Source: JBEKVE01 sp049514335 (GTDB lineage Bacteria; Actinomycetota; Acidimicrobiia; Acidimicrobiales; UBA8190). From it: a stretch of 14,739 bases of DNA. Below the pieces are notes generated by a model. The model worked only from the letters and a program-made list of their open reading frames with translations, did no database searches and was not told the DNA's origin. Position 1 is the first letter of the stretch; each line of letters starts with the position of its first letter. The DNA lies in NCBI GenBank assembly GCA_049514335.1, contig JBEKVE010000076.1, forward strand, positions 1 through 14,739, written 5' to 3'. Below are positions 13,069 through 14,739 of this stretch, in pieces. Both the position numbers and the translations under genes were made by a program.

Positions 13069-14436
13069 ATGGCGGCGATCGACGTCGACGTGGTCATCGT
13101 GGGCGCCGGCTTCTCCGGTCTGGCCACGGCGCGGGACCTGGTGCGCGCCGGGCGGAGCGTGGCGGTGCTCGAGGCACGGGACCGCGTCGGTGGCAGGGTC
13201 GACAACCGGCCCCTCGCCGAGGGCAAGATCGTCGAGGTCGGCGGCCAGTGGGTGGGGCCGACCCAGGACCGCGTGCTCGCCATGGCCGCATCGGTCGGGG
13301 TGGAGACCTTTCCGACCTACGACACCGGGTCCAGGGTGCTGCACTTCGGAGGCCGGCGCGGCACCTACAAGGGGACCATCCCCCGCATCAACCCGGCCGT
13401 CATCGCCGACGTGGGACAGGCCCAGGCCCGCCTGGAGGCCATGGCCAGGAAAGTGCCCCTCGACACCCCGTGGACCGCACCCAAGGCCCGGATGTGGGAC
13501 GCCGTGACGTTCGACACGTGGCTCCGGCGCAACACCGTGTCGCGGGCGGCACACACGTTGCTCGCACTCGGCATCGAGGCCGTCTTCGCCTGCGAGCCCG
13601 GTGACGTGTCGCTCCTGCACGTCCTGTTCTACGCCCACTCGGCGGGATCGCTGCAGATGGCCATCGACACCGGCGGCGGCGCCCAGCAGGACCGCTTCGT
13701 CGGGGGATCGGTGCTCGTGACCGAGCGCGTGGCGGCGGAGCTGCCCGACGGGACGGTGACCCTGGGCGCCCCCGTCCGGCGCATCGCCTGGGACGAGGGC
13801 CACGCCACGGTGGGGACCGACGCCGGGACGTGGAGCTGCCGACGGGTGGTGGTGTCGGTCCCACCCGTGCTGGCGGGGCGCATCGACTACGAGCCCGCCC
13901 TTCCCGCCTGGCGCGACCAGCTCACCCAGCGCACCCCCATGGGATCGGTCATCAAGTGCAACGCCGTCTACGACGAGCCGTTCTGGCGGGCGGAAGGCCT
14001 GAGCGGCCAGGCCACCGGCGACGGGGACGGGGCGCGCGTGGTGTTCGACAACTCGCCGCCCGACGGTTCGCCCGGGGTCCTGCTCGGGTTCCTCGAGGGA
14101 GACGGGGCACGGCGCCTGGGACGGGCCGACGCCGCCACGCGCCGCACCGCGGTGGTGGACTCCCTGGTGCGCTACTTCGGCCCGCGGGCGGCGAAGCCGG
14201 TGGACTTCATCGAGCTCGACTGGCAGGCCGAGCCGTGGAGCGGCGGGTGCTACGGCACGTTGTTCGGCCCCAACGTGTGGACCCGCTACGGCCCGGCGCT
14301 GCGCCAACCCGTCGGTCCACTGCACTGGGCGGGCACCGAGACCGCCGAGGTGTGGACGGGCTACATGGACGGCGCCGTGTCGTCGGGAGAGCGCGTCGCC
14401 GCCGAGGTGCTGGCGTCGTTGGACGGCCCGCCGTGA
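13069..14436 (+). CDS. Flavin monoamine oxidase-like FAD amine oxidoreductase
   Basis: The 455-residue protein starts with a Rossmann FAD motif (VIVGAGFSGL, 9-18), then EARDRVGGRV (35-44) and GGQWVGPTQ (58-66). The C-terminal FAD segment is HWAGTETAEVWTGYMDGAV (419-437). In human MAO, a cysteine in SGGCY carries FAD covalently and two tyrosines form the aromatic cage. Here SGGCY (391-395) supplies C394 and Y395, and Y432 in WTGYMDGA matches the second cage tyrosine. K296 sits in the conserved VIKCNAVYDEPFWR segment and matches the lysine near flavin N5. It would oxidise a primary amine to an aldehyde, ammonia and H2O2, in the cytoplasm since no signal is seen. The substrate is unknown. The ATG at 13069 is 9 nt after PAP2. 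A related desaturase or polyamine oxidase is less likely given the full cage. Confidence 0.9.
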   Translation: MAAIDVDVVIVGAGFSGLATARDLVRAGRSVAVLEARDRVGGRVDNRPLAEGKIVEVGGQWVGPTQDRVLAMAASVGVETFPTYDTGSRVLHFGGRRGTYKGTIPRINPAVIADVGQAQARLEAMARKVPLDTPWTAPKARMWDAVTFDTWLRRNTVSRAAHTLLALGIEAVFACEPGDVSLLHVLFYAHSAGSLQMAIDTGGGAQQDRFVGGSVLVTERVAAELPDGTVTLGAPVRRIAWDEGHATVGTDAGTWSCRRVVVSVPPVLAGRIDYEPALPAWRDQLTQRTPMGSVIKCNAVYDEPFWRAEGLSGQATGDGDGARVVFDNSPPDGSPGVLLGFLEGDGARRLGRADAATRRTAVVDSLVRYFGPRAAKPVDFIELDWQAEPWSGGCYGTLFGPNVWTRYGPALRQPVGPLHWAGTETAEVWTGYMDGAVSSGERVAAEVLASLDGPP

Positions 14437-14452
14437 CGTGCGGTCCGGCGCC

Positions 14453-14739
14453 TCAGCCGGGCGCCAGGGGCACGCCGCCGGCCGCGGCCGAACGGTAGGC
14501 GGCGTCGACGAGGCGGTGGGCGACGACGGCGTCGTCGAGCCCCGGGTACGGGGGACGGCCCTCCGTCACGGCGTCGACGAAGGCCCGGTCCTCGGGGCAG
14601 TACATGCGGATGACGAGCCCCACGTCGTCGCGGCTGATGGGGAGGTGCTCGACCCAGTCCGCCAGCGGGCACGCCCGTACCTCCACCCCGGCGTCGGTCT
14701 GCACGTGGAGCGGCCCGATGTGGTCGTCCTCCAGCCACG
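14453..14739 (-). CDS. Gfo/Idh/MocA-type NAD(P)-dependent oxidoreductase, C-terminal end only
   Basis: The frame is open from the right edge to a TGA at 14453-14455, giving about 95 residues. It includes WLEDDHIGPLHVQTD near the edge and a C-terminal helix HRLVDAAYRSAAAGGVPLAP. The order of a LED-type beta-strand segment, FVDAVTEGRPPYPGLDDA and a final helix is the usual end of the Gfo/Idh/MocA alpha/beta substrate domain. These enzymes oxidise or reduce sugars, inositols or similar compounds. The nucleotide-binding half and the catalytic lysine lie outside, so the call rests on the tail alone. A GTG at 14704 is in frame, but the coding sequence plainly continues upstream of it. It converges on the amine-oxidase gene with only 16 nt between stops, leaving no room for a separate terminator. 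Confidence 0.7.
   Translation of the reverse strand, partial: WLEDDHIGPLHVQTDAGVEVRACPLADWVEHLPISRDDVGLVIRMYCPEDRAFVDAVTEGRPPYPGLDDAVVAHRLVDAAYRSAAAGGVPLAPG

Noticed and set aside
12085..14325. A 746-codon open frame on the minus strand
   Set aside because: It is antisense to PAP2 and the amine oxidase and has no domain-like sequence. The real genes on the plus strand have clear motifs.
1..14739. A hidden defence, phage, secretion or CRISPR system
   Set aside because: I looked on both strands for repeat-spacer arrays, nucleases, transposases, integrases, reverse transcriptases and toxin-antitoxin pairs. All sizeable real genes have metabolic or membrane functions, and there is no repeat array or base-composition break.

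Overview
This 14.7 kb window is very GC-rich and tightly packed with genes. It looks like chromosomal DNA of a high-GC actinobacterium. MarP-like and IlvX-like proteins, many GTG starts, and start codons that sit right behind -10-like boxes all fit that group. An Acidimicrobiia-type lineage is my guess and cannot be proved from the sequence. I see no rRNA, tRNA, CRISPR array, insertion sequence, phage gene or integrase. No stretch longer than about 150 bases lacks a gene.

Left arm (1-6720, minus strand): six genes read leftward with gaps of 51 nt or less, so probably one transcription unit. In transcription order they are a MarP-type membrane serine protease, a GH15 glucoamylase/trehalase-type glycosidase, a zinc glucose 1-dehydrogenase (overlapping the GH15 stop by 4 nt), an MBL-fold hydrolase, a phytanoyl-CoA-dioxygenase-like Fe(II)/2-oxoglutarate enzyme, and a Tat-exported phosphoesterase cut by the left edge. 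GH15 and the dehydrogenase make biochemical sense together: a glucan or trehalose is hydrolysed to glucose, which is oxidised to gluconolactone. The later genes have no obvious link to this.

Centre (6721-6867): a 147-bp divergent control region. It holds a good Shine-Dalgarno for each flanking gene and a candidate -10 for the rightward unit.

Right arm (6868-12239, plus strand): a GlcD-like FAD 2-hydroxyacid dehydrogenase, an IlvX-like thiamine-diphosphate enzyme, pxpA, and a natural pxpB-pxpC fusion. The last two make a complete 5-oxoprolinase (ATP-dependent 5-oxoproline to glutamate). The first two could form a 2-hydroxyacid to 2-oxoacid to ThDP-chemistry pair, but their substrates are unknown.

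A 106-bp gap with two perfect stem-loops follows. Next come a six-helix PAP2-family membrane protein with altered catalytic motifs and a monoamine-oxidase-like flavoprotein that keeps the MAO covalent-flavin cysteine and aromatic-cage tyrosines. A Gfo/Idh/MocA-type oxidoreductase gene converges on it from the minus strand and runs off the right edge.

Overall this is a catabolic and housekeeping-accessory region. I found no convincing undescribed defence or mobile system. The most unusual points are the GH15-glucose dehydrogenase coupling with a hairpin over the second ribosome-binding site, the PAP2 protein lacking the PSGH histidine, the MAO-like enzyme with a flavin-linking cysteine, and the 5-oxoprolinase cassette joined to two oxoacid enzymes.
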